Source: Hirundichthys speculiger
Lineage: Eukaryota > Chordata > Actinopteri > Beloniformes > Exocoetidae
NCBI GenBank assembly: GCA_018398805.1
Contig: JAGFBZ010001541.1
Location: 1-64,000 of the forward strand
Direction: 5' to 3'
Length of the DNA stretch: 64,000 nucleotides
Part shown: positions 43,904-55,397 of the stretch, piece by piece
Layout: each line of letters begins with the position of its first letter
How positions within the stretch are numbered: position 1 is the first letter of the stretch
The notes under the pieces: model-generated
Told to the model about the DNA's origin: nothing
The model's database searches: none
Seen by the model: the letters and a program-made list of their open reading frames with translations, nothing else
Translations under genes and position numbers: made by a program

Positions 43904-46024
43904 CAGGGCAGGAATTTCATGGCGGCCATGGCCGTCGTAGCCCTTCTTCTTGGCCGTGATGCCCTTACGAAAATTGATGCTTAACGGCCACTGTGGCCTT
44001 GGTGCCCTGCTCTCTCCCCTTCCTTCAGCTATTATCAAGTTTGCGCCGTAGTGCCCATCGGTAGGCCTACCTGTATTAAAGCTAAACAATTGTAGCAGAG
44101 GTGTGTCCTACTGAGAGATCCGTCCATAACCCTACCCCACAGCATCTATTTCCATCAGCGTTCTGTCTGTGGGATAAACAGCACAACAATACTACAAACA
44201 TTAAAGGTAAGTGTTCAAAAACCCATCTGTTTTCTGGATCAAATAGCTCGTCAATGAGCCTAAGGACTTTAAAGATTGAACCCAGGACTATAAATTGTAA
44301 TACATCGTAATACTATAAATCGTAATAAATCGCTCCCAACTTTAAATTGATGAAGAGTTGTTAGACTTGGTTGTAGCAGTAGCCTATTAGCCTCCCTGAG
44401 GGGGACCTAGCTATCCAACAAGCTAACTCAAGACTTCTGTAAATCTTTCCTGTCATGTCTTGTTGCTATAACCTACTAAGAATTTTTAATGTTTCAATAT
44501 CAGACGGAGACTGTCATGTCTCGCTACTGTAGCCTTCTGAGCTATGGTTGCTAAGACAACCCAAGTAAACGGTCTCCTCCAATCAGCTGTTTTATCGTAA
44601 ACTAAAGCCTTCAAATAATCCTTTTCTTGCCAAAACTTTTCTCTCTCTTCTCTGTGTGCAGCCCTAGTGAAGCTTTGCTTCTAAGTCTTCATTTCATCGC
44701 CAAAATCAGGATGCCATTAAATGGAATTCGTTTATAGAGAAAACATCTGTGACTAGATAACACATCATAAACTCATGATTGACATATGAATCAACAACAA
44801 CTTACAGGCAGGATGACGATGCTCAGATAGATTGATTCAAACTCCGACATTCCTGTTCTATACACGATACACTTCTGAGACTTCAGGTGCACGAAAGTGA
44901 AACCTAAACTCTTTAACACGTATCATTACAGAAACACGCTCCGGGGTGGTTTAAGCATTTGAATAATCAGTAGGCTATGAAAATGTGATGATATTATTCT
45001 AAAAATATTTAACATATTCACTCGAAACTTTTTTCCCTCAGAAACAAGAATGCCAAGACAGGAACGAGTCGATTAGTTGCAAAAGAGCACGAAGATGCAG
45101 CAAAAAACTGCCAAAAAATGGACCCCTACTTCAAAAGGTTATCATGGAAGAGTTCATTGTTAGATTCTTCTTATTTTAGCCTAAGTTTATGTGGTACATT
45201 TAGGAAATAGCATTGGCAAGCAATTAATACCCCTTTTCAGACATGTTAAACTAGATATGTGTTTTGCATATTGGTATGTATGTGTATGTATATAGATCCG
45301 TGTGTATACATTAGATATACATTTTGTTTATTTTTTTTTATTTTTTGGGAGAATATGTCCATTTAATATTTAGATTTATTTACAAGAGGTTCTATATGTT
45401 TCTAAATGATGGTTATGCACATGTGTTAGTGTATATTGATTTATGCATTATTATATATTTTATAAATACACTATATTTATTTTCATATACATAGATTCAT
45501 GATAGTGTTAAAATTGTCTATGCTTTAAAAGATTGTTTTGACATGTCTGGAATGAATCAGTAAAATAATGAAATATATTAACTAGTTGTGCCACTTTGAT
45601 TTATCATAAAACTGTTTTAAATTTTTCAGCCAGTGCAAAAAAGACAGAGGGAGCATAGAAAGGTGGAGGCCAACTGTTTTTCCTTATGGGCCTAGGAAGA
45701 CCCCAGGTTCTCCATCCCCATCATCAGATGACGATTTAAATTAAATTTATGGATGTGTAATAACCTAATAAAAGTCAATGACATTGCCTATTTTGTTGTC
45801 TGTTTCCCTTTGATAAAAGTCCAAAAGTTGTGGTAGCCTATTAAAAATATCCAAGGTTCTGAATTCAAAAAACTGTGTTGTGCTGTTTATAAGCATATCA
45901 TGTCATATTGTGTGTTTTTTTATTATGGCCGTGTTGCCCTGACATTTGGCATTTGTGCCCTAAAAAAAATGCCCCTTTGAAGGCCAAATGGCGTTGTCCC
46001 TCAAATCACGAACATCCAGGCCTG
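43904..46024. mobile_element. hAT-like element, 2.1 kb
   Basis: It begins CAGGGCAGGAATTTC and ends CATCCAGGCCTG. The flanks GTTCCCAC (43896-43903) and GTTCCCGC (46025-46032) agree at 7 of 8 positions. The subterminal regions share GGCC/TGCCC words. The interior is AT-rich with no intact transposase. Confidence 0.6.
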
Positions 46025-46032
46025 GTTCCCGC

Positions 46033-47400
46033 CGTCCTCCACAGCTGCAGGGTTGTGTTTCTACTACTGCAAGCGCATATAAAAAAGAGAGGGATGTGTT
46101 TTTTTTCTTCCTTGCTTAATAGCATTTGAGTTTCATAGAGCAGATATCATAAAAGCGGGTTATCACGTGACCCAGTCAGGTAAGTATATCAGTCAGGGCT
46201 TCTGCAAACAAACCGGTAGAGGTCGTAGAGGTTAACTGGCCTCCCGTGGACCTCGAGTCAGGCTGCATATCATCTCATCAGCCATTATAGGCATCTGGGC
46301 TCTCATCACAGACCTGTAATCCAGGCAGACGTGGACAATGGCTCTGGAGAGACCGAATGAAAGAGAGAGAGGAGCTTTGTCCATCCCACAGCTCAGGGCT
46401 TCACTGGCTGCCGTCCCGCTGATAAGAAAACAACATTGTTTGTATGCAGATGAAGTCGGCGATGAGCCCTCGATGAAACCGGCTTTAAATGGGACCTCTA
46501 AAGCTTCACGTATCCACACGTCATGATTTCAGGGAAATGCAGCTTTTGCTTCGTACAACCCAGTTGTATTTGCAGAGATCAATGTTCTGGACGTGTTTCT
46601 GTCTCGACAGTATCTGGACAGCACAAACAATGCGTCATACATGCATCAAACCTGGAATTCAGACATTCAGATCCCCAAATGATCTCTGACAACTGAAACT
46701 GTTGTGGCAGGCCTCTAGGTGGCACTGTGATAAGAAATTTTAAGTTTTGTTTTCTTTAATATCTCTAGAACTAAACTTATCTTCGCAGATTCTTTGGAAG
46801 CTCCTAAATCAAGTCCATCCATTCACACCAATTTCTGATGTTGAGATTAATTTAATTTTTTTAAAGCTGGAATTGCAATAAAAGTGCACTAGTCGAAGGT
46901 TGGTGATCTGATTTCCACGAAAGCGTACTGTCTGATCATTTCCATAGAGTCAACGAGTTCAAGACATTTGTTAGAGTCAACGAGTTCATTCTGTTTTAGG
47001 AATTTGGGTCAATGTTGGTGTGTAAAAGTCCCTGTATGTATTCTGTCAGTGTACTGTTTAGGTTATAGAGATATACTAGCAAGCCCAGCAGCAGAACATG
47101 TCACTGCTGGGCCGGGGGCAGGTCACATGACCAGGCCCTTTAAGCCCAATAAAGCTTGTGATTACATCGTTTTACAACATACACATGCCCGTAACAGCGG
47201 GGCTCACAAGCATTACTACATTTGACACACAGCTCAAATCATTTGATAGTCAGAGTTCAACACCACGAAGAGCGACCATGTCATTTTGAAATCAATCAAA
47301 CCTGTAGTATTATGATATAATATTTTGTCTAAAATGTATTAGGTGGTATGCGGTTGTGACGTCACGCAGGAGACGCACCAGTTATTGTTGTAGTTGCTAC
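46033..47400. other. Apparently unique intergenic DNA
   Basis: Bases about 46190-46530 are balanced and low in simple sequence, a candidate conserved non-coding element. Overlapping short frames on both strands lack domains. The rest is unassigned. Confidence 0.35.
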
Positions 47401-47401
47401 G

Positions 47402-47455
47402 GGCATTCATTCATTCATTCATTCATTCATTCATTCATTCATTTATTCATTCATT
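47402..47455 (+). repeat. (CATT)n microsatellite
   Basis: About 13 tetranucleotide units with one TTT interruption. Confidence 0.95.
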
Positions 47456-48047
47456 CTGTTCGGTACCTAGTGCCGATTTCTCCTGATGTGTTTCCATTGC
47501 TGTTAATAAATACCAACTCTGAGCACGTCGTTGTACGAGCCTTTTTGCAAGACTAACCCGACAAAACTGACATGAAGTCTAACAAACCATGAGAACAACA
47601 AAAACATTAGGCTACTTGGCCCCTAATAATAACGTTAGGCAGGGGGGCTACTCTGATAACAACCACATCAACAGTTTACAACTAACTTACATGTTGTTTT
47701 CAGTGACAGTGATTGTGGGTAATTGTACCTGTAAATCTGGCTCCCTGACCGTGGTACCAGTTCTAGTGGGCTTGACCCACTGCCAACAATGTCAGGTTCA
47801 TCTCCAGGAGAATTTGTATCCAGCTTTTTATAGTTTAGTCTTTTCCTGCGCTCTATTTTTTCCTTTTCTTTGTGTTTTGTTGCTCCACTTTTATGCTTGT
47901 ATGAACTCATGATTTAATTAATCTGTGATCCACCCACCCTGCACTGCATAGACTCTGTTGATTAGTGACTGATGATGACGCTGATGGACGGCTGTTGATG
48001 ACGATTTTACCCAAAATACATTTGGAGATCTTACCGGTGATCCACTT

Positions 48048-49576
48048 CAGAGCCGGTTCAGACCTCCATGGGGCCCTCGGCAAAATTCTGCAAAGGGGCC
48101 CTCCTCACTGAATTCAACAGCCACACCTGACACCGCAGTGCTTCCACTCATCCCCCTTTCTGCAGGATCATCAGGTGGAGCAGATACTGTTGCTTGAGGT
48201 ACTGACTCTGAGCTAGCTTCTGATGCTGTCTGTTCTTCCCCTGTGCCACTTGACAACGATGGCTGTACTGGACCTGCGCTGCTTGTACTGCCTGAAGCAA
48301 CTGTTTCATCTGTGCCTGTATTAGATGAACCTGGCTCTGTCCCTCCACTGGCTGACTGGCTGGAGCCTGTGCTGCTGCTGCTAAGAAATTTAAGCATAGC
48401 ACCTGTAAAATATAGACAAGACAAAGCAACTATTAATTCAGCTCCATCAAATTGGCTGCTCTTAAATTTACTTTAATATTTCAAATATAGGTAATTGTTT
48501 ATATTATGTACTATAATTCTGATTCATTTAGCACTGTTTATGCATTTATATTTGCCTGTGTACTATCCAAGCAAATAACATTTATTCTTAAAATAAGATA
48601 AGATAGAACTTATTAGACTTTATTGATCCCACACCGGGGAAATTCACGTGTCACAGCAGCTCAAGCAGAACAGATAGAAAGTAGAGTGACAGCAGGGTAA
48701 TTATAAAATAGGCTAAAATAAAATAGAATATAAAATGTGTATATAGCTCTCTCAGAATTTAACTATTACAATAGCAAAATACAAAATGTTAAGTACTAGA
48801 ATAAGCAGGGCTATATACACATGACTATTTACAATATATGCACCTTTCACCCATAGATATATATGAAAGTGGAATGGAGGTATGGGCATATGCATTGTTA
48901 TATGAATGGCTGTGCAGATTGTAAGAGAACACACATGGTGTGAAGCATTAATAATACTAGCAATGAACTATGTTGCCATGTAAAGGCAGATCCTGCCCAG
49001 AGTTGTAAAATACACACATGTGTGTAGCATTAAAAATATTAAGCAGCTTCGTCAATATTCCATTACTCTACATGTATGTAGTATAATGTTTGCCTAATTG
49101 CAGTTGTAACTACAATACTGACACACACCCAAATACACACAAATGCCCGCGACAGCGTGCACAGACACACAGACATGCAGACTGACACACAAAAGCATGA
49201 GTGACAGCACGAACATTCATACACACACACACACACACACACACCCTCAATGATACATTTACTGCTATTAATGATTTATATATTGGTGCAGCGAAACTAG
49301 TCGGCAGCAAGCATCAGGCACGCTCAAAATTTCATGCGTAATTTTCTAGTTGCAGTTGTAACTACGCTACAACTTATAATAGAAGCCAGCAAGAGGCACA
49401 CAGAGACTGGGGGGCTCACTGGGGGGCCAACCGCCCTGTAATGTAGGTCAAACACGGACTAGTCCCTCCCACTCTCCCCCCCAGAGAGGGAAGTTACCTG
49501 ACTGCTGCTCCCTAAGTTCACTGTCATGCTGTTTCTTTTTCCTCTTTTCATATCCCGAGGGAAAACTGCGCTTCAT
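48048..49576 (-). pseudogene. hAT transposase, first two exons only
   Basis: Exon 1 starts with Met at 49576 (MKRSFPSGYEKRKKKQ) and runs about 26 codons to a splice donor CAG/GTAACT at about 49497. The basic KRKKK start is usual for hAT transposases annotated as ZMYM1-like. A second exon begins after an acceptor TTTTACAG at about 48404 and encodes LKFLSSSSTGSS and a long Ser/Thr/Gly/Glu-rich stretch down to the left end. The TTF and catalytic domains that should follow are missing. Exon structure is inferred from splice consensus only. Confidence 0.6.
48590..48720 (-). mobile_element. LINE 3' tail, minus strand
   Basis: AAGATAAGATAGAACTTATT, then TTTATTGATCCCACACCGGG, is the reversed 3' terminus of a common fish LINE with an AAGAT-type tail. 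Its left boundary is unclear. A (CA)n microsatellite follows at 49220-49244. Confidence 0.6.
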
Positions 49577-49788
49577 CGTGGCCTGTTTAATCCCTTCACG
49601 CGCTACAATCCGGGGAGACACACACGCGCTGCAGACGGTCACGTCGTCAGTTTTTTTTTCTCCCCGGATCAACGTTGCCGAGGTAACGGGGCCCCCATTG
49701 GTTTGCGAGGCCCTACGCAAAGTGCGTAGTGTGCGTATTGGGTGAACCGGTACTGATCCACTTGTAAATTTGTACATTGTAAAGTTAA

Positions 49789-50199
49789 AGGTGGAGTAGA
49801 TGTTTGAAAAACGGTTCCAGCAATCCAACTCAAGTGGGATTTTGAAAATATACACTCCCTCCCTCCTCCCAAAGGCTCCGCCTCCTCCTCTTCAGCTCAC
49901 CCCTCGAAACTACGCCTTCACATGATTCACGACTACATGAACCACAGGGAGGGAGGGAGGGAGGGAGGGGTGGGTGGGAGTGCATTGATATTTGATGGAC
50001 GTATTAGGCAGCCAATCAAAATAGTGATGATCACCATTTTGATTGGTCAGAGTTTTTCTCTGATTATAACCTCTAGACTGGACCAAAACGTTTAGTCTTT
50101 TTTGCAAACATTTTATTTCAGTGGGTGCAATGGGAATGTGAAAAGGTTTTCAGGCAATATTGTAAAAAGTGTTGCAAAAAAACAACACCTACCCCACCT
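49789..50199. mobile_element. TTAA-flanked MITE
   Basis: The ends AGGTGGAGTAG and CTACCCCACCT are inverted repeats with one mismatch, next to TTAA on both sides (49785-49788 and 50200-50203). It is 411 bp long and non-coding. TTAA targeting fits piggyBac or Kolobok. Bases 49947-49979 are a run of GGGA units able to form a G-quadruplex. Confidence 0.8.
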
Positions 50200-50365
50200 T
50201 TAACTGTGAGAGTGAACATGAAGCCAGCCATGCAGCACAACATTTAATTCACTGTGTTGAAGAAACCTACATGACCAAAGTCAGTCTTAATTTTTTTTGA
50301 CCAACCATGACTCATTCTAGCTGGAGCAACCTATATATATAACCTCATATGTAAAATATGTAAAG

Positions 50366-50750
50366 TATGTTGTAGTTGTTGTATCCAGTATTGCGCAAGG
50401 CGCGACTGATTCCTGAGGAAAGACCTGTTTCTTTGTCTTTCGCCAGGCCCTCTTGGGCCCAGGCCGGGGCAGCACTGCCCCCCCCACACACACACAGTTC
50501 GCGCCTGAGCAAGCCTATACGTAAATCTGTCAGAGGATGTTTAACTGGTTACATCTGTAGGGGACAGATTCAGCTTGACCAGCCTATATAAGCGAGTACT
50601 TTTCTTTGTTCGGGGATTTTTCCTATCATTGGCTCAGAAGATCCCAGACTGTCGTGAAAGTCTGATATAAGCCTCTTTTACTTGTAATAAACACTTTTAT
50701 GCATTTAAAAGTTGGCCTCGGAGCAGCCTTTTTTGTACCCCTGACACACT
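50366..50750 (+). mobile_element. LTR-like segment
   Basis: It contains CCTATATAAGC (TATA box at 50585-50591) and AATAAA at 50686-50691, about 100 bp downstream. GT-rich sequence then leads to CCCCTGACA. The layout is that of U3-R-U5. The outer edges and target duplication are not resolved, and no internal region was recognised on either side. Confidence 0.5.
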
Positions 50751-51453
50751 CGGACAGCACGGCGAATCGATTGAGAGAGAGAGAGAAAAAGGGGAGCCTC
50801 AAAGCCACATCTTTGTCGCCGCGAAGATCTTTAACTTCTCTGGCGAACATCAACTACAAAAGCTTTGTATATGTTACCTGCTGAAAGTTGTTAAAAGAAC
50901 TTAGATCAGGCAACCTTTTGGAAATATTCTTGTACGTTTGTGCCAACCAGATCTGGTGATGATCCAGAATCTGCACGTTGGCCTGTATCTTGAATACACA
51001 AGATATGCCCACCTACAGGACATTCAGAAACGCTTGCAGACCTCAGTGACTACTGATAAGTAATATCATGAAACAAATGGAAGCGATGTCAAAGTGAAAT
51101 AGCCTACGGTTGTCTTAATGTCAACGTTTTTCAACGTTCAGCTTTCAACTTCACTTCCAGGGTTGCTCTTGAAAAGGTGTCAACCTTCTGCCTTTTTCTT
51201 CCACCTCATGATGCTGCGTGACAAAACCACAATGGTGCAGCTGATGGCGGCACAGGTCTGACAGGACTGTGAGACTGCTGGATTTTACTTACATGGGCAC
51301 AGAAACAATATTTAGGCTCCAAATAAGCTCCTTCTGGGTGGGTATGTGCCGGTGTGAACCATGAACCCAGATAGTTCCCGTCTCTTCGGCATGAGCAGAC
51401 CAATCAAACGAACATAGGAAGAGAGGTGGTGCTTGAGGCAGAAAGGTGTCATG
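50751..51453. other. Unassigned intergenic DNA
   Basis: No gene or recognised repeat beyond a short GA tract at 50772-50790. Confidence 0.4.
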
Positions 51454-51461
51454 GTTGTAGA

Positions 51462-52541
51462 TAGGGATGTAGCGATACACTAATCTCGCGATACAATACG
51501 TGATACTCGGCTCACTATACGATATATGTCGATATTCGTCTTAAGATACATTTACATTATTTTCTGAAAGAAGAAGTGATTTTGGTGACATCTTGTGAAT
51601 GTTCCAATGACTGTTTGAATTAATTGAACTGAAAGGTAGGTGACCGCAGACAGTGCCACAGAGAGGAGAGAAAGGAGGCCTCTGATTGGTCAATTCTACA
51701 TCCGCATAGAAAAGACCACGTCATTGAAGAAATGAGGAAGTACCCACATCTGTACGATTCCTGTTCTCCACACCACAAAGACAGCACATATTCTAGTAAT
51801 TCATGGAGGGAGATAGTGATGAATGTGGGTCTGGATACGGCCGAGACGGTGAGGAAGTGGAAAAACACAAGAGATACGTTTAGTAAGTTTAGCTAGTTCA
51901 TGATTGTCGCTCTTGCGTTGTGGTGTGGAATAACATAGTGGAGACTGTGCTAACCGTGGCATGCTGGCAACAAGATAACTGCGACACATTGCTGCGAGAG
52001 TAAACACAGCCCTTATAACCGGCGTTTTCCACCACTGAATACGGTCTCAAATCCTGACAAGTATAGTTTGGCTCCCTCTCAGTTAGCATTAGCTTGTCCG
52101 GGTGGTGACGTTTCTGGTGGGCTCACTTCACAGGTTGGTGGTTAGGGTTAGGGTTAGGGTACTTCACGTTTGTGTGACACAGCTTGCAAACTGCCATACT
52201 TTTGTCTAAATCTTCGCTTTCCTTTTTCTTTTTAAACCAAAACTGCTCCCACACATCTGCTTTTAAGCACGCAGGCGCTGGGTTTATACTCGCCGCCATC
52301 CTCCTGACTGGCTCAGCTGTAGCTGGAAGAGTAAGAAGCTTCTGGATAACTTGTTAGAAATGCTCTACAGCGACACTAGCAGCTGGAGGACTTAATGGCT
52401 TTGCAGGAAGAGCACCCGTTCAGGACACGGGGGTTTTGAAGGGAGCTTAGAATATTGATACCCGCGGCGGAAAAATCGATACTATCTGGGGAAATAAAAT
52501 ATCGATATATATCGCAAAATCAATAAAATCGCCCAGCCCTA
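51462..52541 (-). mobile_element. hAT element with BED-finger relic and telomeric insert
   Basis: Begins TAGGGATGTAGCGATACAC and ends CGCCCAGCCCTA. The 8-bp flanks GTTGTAGA and GTTGTAGG agree at 7 positions. The subterminal ATCGATA-rich sequence occurs at both ends. The coding remnant is on the minus strand. Confidence 0.8.
52138..52299 (-). pseudogene. hAT transposase BED finger interrupted by telomeric repeats
   Basis: Met at 52299. The frame reads MAASINPAPACLKADVWEQF, then WFKKKKES and MAVCKLCHTNVKY, a normal BED finger up to the residues after Cys-x2-Cys. Then three CCCTAA units (52140-52160 on the plus strand as TTAGGG) encode Pro-Asn-Pro-Asn. The expected asparagine-threonine segment is shifted out of frame. 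Beyond it, RHHPDK recognisably continues the finger. The insert therefore broke the gene. Confidence 0.7.
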
Positions 52542-52769
52542 GTTGTAGGTTGATTTATGTGGTCTTGGTATTGGTTACTCTAGCCCCCTATTGTCACAGA
52601 CCCTTGGGGCTTGCTGTCCACGCCACTAAACTTAACCTAGCCGGTAACAGGGTATAGATAATGGATGGTCCTGGCTTGTGTTCCGGCCCTGCTGTCTCTC
52701 AACTGTACGTAGGTTTGCTCCAATTAAGTTTTGTTCCTGTATTGAATAATTACAACAGAACCTTCGTTA

Positions 52770-53030
52770 AATGGTAAATGGACTTCACTTATATACCGCT
52801 TTTCCACACTAAGGTGCCCTCAAAGCGGTTTACATTGGCCTCTCATTCACCCATTCACACTCACATTCATACACCAGTGGGCAGCTGCTGCCATGCAAGG
52901 TGCTGCCAACCTACTGGGTTCACTGTCTTGCCCAAGGACACTTTGGCATGTGGACAGTTAGAGCCGAGATTGAACCGCCAACCTTCCAGTGACTGGACAA
53001 CCTGCTCTACCAACTGAGCTACAGTCACCC
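52770..53030 (-). mobile_element. tRNA-derived SINE
   Basis: On the minus strand it starts GGGTGACTGTAGCTCAGTTG. The A box is TAGCTCAGTTGG (complement of 53010-53021) and the B box is GGTTCAATCTC (complement of 52966-52976), so RNA polymerase III can be expected to have transcribed it. The body has GTGTCCTTGGGCAAGACAGT and the tail AAGTCCATTTACCAT. Other copies are at 58920-59136 and 6136-6262. Confidence 0.85.
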
Positions 53031-53327
53031 TTGGACACCGTTCTCCTTCTCCTTTTGGGTCCAACGCTCGGCACCCCTGACAGATAGCCAGTCATCAGGC
53101 GGTCGTACTGAGAGCCGGAGAAGCCAGAGATATTGAACAACTATCGTAGGCATTTGTGCAAAGCTGCGGTAAGAGTGGCCGTTGAACCCTCCCACCAGGG
53201 TAAAGATCTCCAAAGATTGTGATGCCTATGAACCAGATGAGATGCCCGATTCACTGGAAGGACACTGTATTTCATGTCTAACTTGGTATACTAACGAAAA
53301 CTAGAATTGAAAAAACATTTTCGTTAA

Positions 53328-54367
53328 AGGAGCAATAAGTGGAAATCCATTATTTGAGACTGAAGGAATTAAAAAATCGCTACATGGAGAACGAGAGGTG
53401 TAATTTCATCTGGAGTATAGGATGACGTCACACACCCGCTCTCTGTGTTGATCTCCAGCCTCATGTTTACAAGCCGGTCCGGCCGCGCGTTCATGTGCGT
53501 TCATGTGAAACTTCGCCTCCTCCCTCCTCCCCCCTCCCTCTCTATAAAACGCGACAGCCAGTGAGTAGTGACGGTGGCAGCATTTTTGAACTGAAATGGC
53601 AGACAGCGGAACAAAACCTTCCAATGAAGACGAGCAGGAGCAGACAAAAAAAAAAAACGGTCATTGGCAAAGAAATTGTCCGATAAAGAAAGAGATAAAA
53701 CCAGAATTAACATTGGCCTGGCATTTCCGAGGTGGAGGGAGCTACAAGAGCTAAAGGGGCTACAGTCGGACTCGGAGCTGGCTCTTCTTCTCCTTGACAG
53801 GCAAGTAACACCATAAAGTCAAATGTCAAATGGAAGGTAAATAAATAATTATAGGCATAAATAAATAGAAACGGACAAAACTACTACAACCGTTGCCTTT
53901 TTTATTTTATTTAGACAGTTTTAGCAACTATTACGATATCCACAAAATTACTTTTCAGCTATTAGCGGCTAATTTACCGGTAGATTGTATTTGCAGGAAA
54001 GCTATTCACTGCCGTCATATTGTTACTAACGTTGAACTGTCTGCTAACGCAATTAGCGGCGAACAGATAACGTTTGATGCTAATGGTGACTCACTAAATT
54101 AGTGACATAAAGATTAATTTACGGACAAACCAGTATAAACATTATAATGTTATAAATGACTTACTTTGTTACTCGCCATGGTGATGTTTTGCTCGGTGTA
54201 GGTAGATCTTCGAAGCCAGCGGGGGTGTAGTGGGGGTGTGTGGAGGGGAGGGGGGGGGGTGGCGAGCAGAGGCAGAGGGAGGTGTGGCTAATGGCACACT
54301 TTGTTTTAGTCTACAGGCAGTGCTCAACAGCAAACCTAGCGGTGAAATGATTTCGCTTTTTGCTCCT
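53328..54367 (+). mobile_element. TTAA-flanked DNA transposon, Kolobok-like
   Basis: The ends AGGAGCAATAAG and TTTTTGCTCCT are inverted repeats, next to TTAA at 53324-53327 and 54368-54371. It sits inside a hAT copy whose sequence resumes on both sides. It carries the start of a transposase-like gene (53596-53803). Confidence 0.7.
53596..53803 (+). pseudogene. Transposon-encoded N-terminal exon, frameshifted
   Basis: Met at 53596 (MADSGTKPSNEDEQEQ). A run of 12 A at 53645-53656 then breaks the frame. In the next frame RSLAKKLSDKERDKTRI, AFPRWRELQELKG and DSELALLLLDR follow. This pattern (INIG-AFPRWRxL, then D-E-L-A-LLLD) is familiar from proteins of fish TTAA-type elements, but its function is unknown to me. 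A donor-like GTAAC follows at 53805. Confidence 0.5.
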
Positions 54368-54641
54368 TTAACTGAAATAAAATTTAAAAAAAAAGAAATA
54401 AAAATAAGAAATAAAAAAGTTTTTTATAAAACGATAACTAACTGAAACTGTATTATATGTTTATAAAACAAACTTAAATTAACTATAATAATATCAAGAA
54501 CGTCCTTCGTTTTCGTATTTGTAATTCTTTTTTTTACATAAACGTTTCGAGATTTACATGAAATCTATTAACTTCACTCCGCCGTACAACAACCGCAAAA
54601 AAAAACAACAACAAAAAAAAAAAACTAAAGCGATCAGCAGT

Positions 54642-55200
54642 GATGGCTGTGACAAAATTTGGGAGAAAGCAGCACAGTCCTATTTGGGATTTCTTTGACT
54701 ATGACTGTGTTAACGATAAAAATAAGTGCCTTGTTGTAGAAGCAGGTGATACAATGTGTGGAATACTTCTCAAGGGGAAAAAAACCCATGAATCTGAAAG
54801 TCTATTTGAAAAGCTCGCACATGAAGGCTAACCAAGTCTACCTGGATAAGCTAGCCTAAGCTAGCCCCCTGGAAAGAAGGCTAACCAAGTCTACCTGGAT
54901 AAACTAGCCTAAGCTAGCCCCCTGGAAAGAAGGCTAACCAAGACTACCTGGATAAGCTAGCCTAAGCTAGCCCCCTGGAAAGAGAAGCTGCAGCTGCAGG
55001 CCAGTCAGCGTTGGGAAGGAACGGGAGAAAACAGCAACTATAATGGACTGTTTCCACGGAGACCAGATAGCTGCTGGTCAGTAAATACGCAGGAACACCA
55101 CAAGATGGAAGACGCATTGATAAATATGTTTATTGAGAACAGAATGTAAATACGACTATGTGATTCGATACCCTTCAAAAAGTTCAGTGTTTCACTCGAA
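54642..55200 (+). pseudogene. hAT transposase relic with a 53-bp triplication
   Basis: Met at 54642 (MAVTKFGRKQHSPIWDFFDY). A BED finger follows: NKCLVVEAGDTMC, then LLKGKKTH and AHEG. At 54826-54984 a 53-bp unit (GGCTAACCAAGTCTACCTGG start) is present three times, which destroys the frame. Farther on, HHKMEDALINMFI, RLCDSIPFKKF and SVSLEPK fit hAT mid-regions. A large internal deletion joins these to the 3' terminal repeat. The gene is non-functional. Confidence 0.7.
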
Positions 55201-55397
55201 CCAAAATAAAAACTCTAATTTACAAAATAAAACTAACACTGAAACTAATAAAAACTAAACAAAAACTAAGTATTTCAAAAAAATAAAAACGAATAAAAAC
55301 TAGCAAAACTGCTCTAAAAATGAATTAAAACTAACTGAATGTGAAAAACCAAATAAAAACTAAAACTAATGGGAAATCTAAAACTATTATAACCCTG

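Larger units (their letters stand above)
48048..49755 (-). mobile_element. hAT element with TTF/ZMYM1-like transposase exons
   Basis: The ends CAGAGCCGGTTCA and (complement) CAGTACCGGTTCA are inverted repeats. The flanking 8-bp duplication ATCCACTT (48040-48047 and 49756-49763) is perfect. The transposase exons are on the minus strand and a LINE tail has landed in the intron. The element is internally deleted. Confidence 0.85.
53275..55397 (+). mobile_element. hAT element with BED finger, interrupted
   Basis: The right end is TATAACCCTG (to 55397). AACGAAAACTAGAATTG (about 53292) and CGTTAACTGAAATAAAA (about 54366) are the two sides of a TTAA insertion. The outer left end is degraded. The transposase remnant is at 54642-55200. 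Confidence 0.6.

Noticed and set aside
52966..53021. tRNA gene
   Set aside because: A and B boxes are present but the cloverleaf does not continue, and the body and tail match a SINE found at two more places.
42941..55397. A single 12.4-kb transposon with 240-bp terminal inverted repeats
   Set aside because: The matching ends both include the tail of the same transposase coding region plus the 3' terminus, so they are 3' parts of two separate, oppositely oriented hAT copies.
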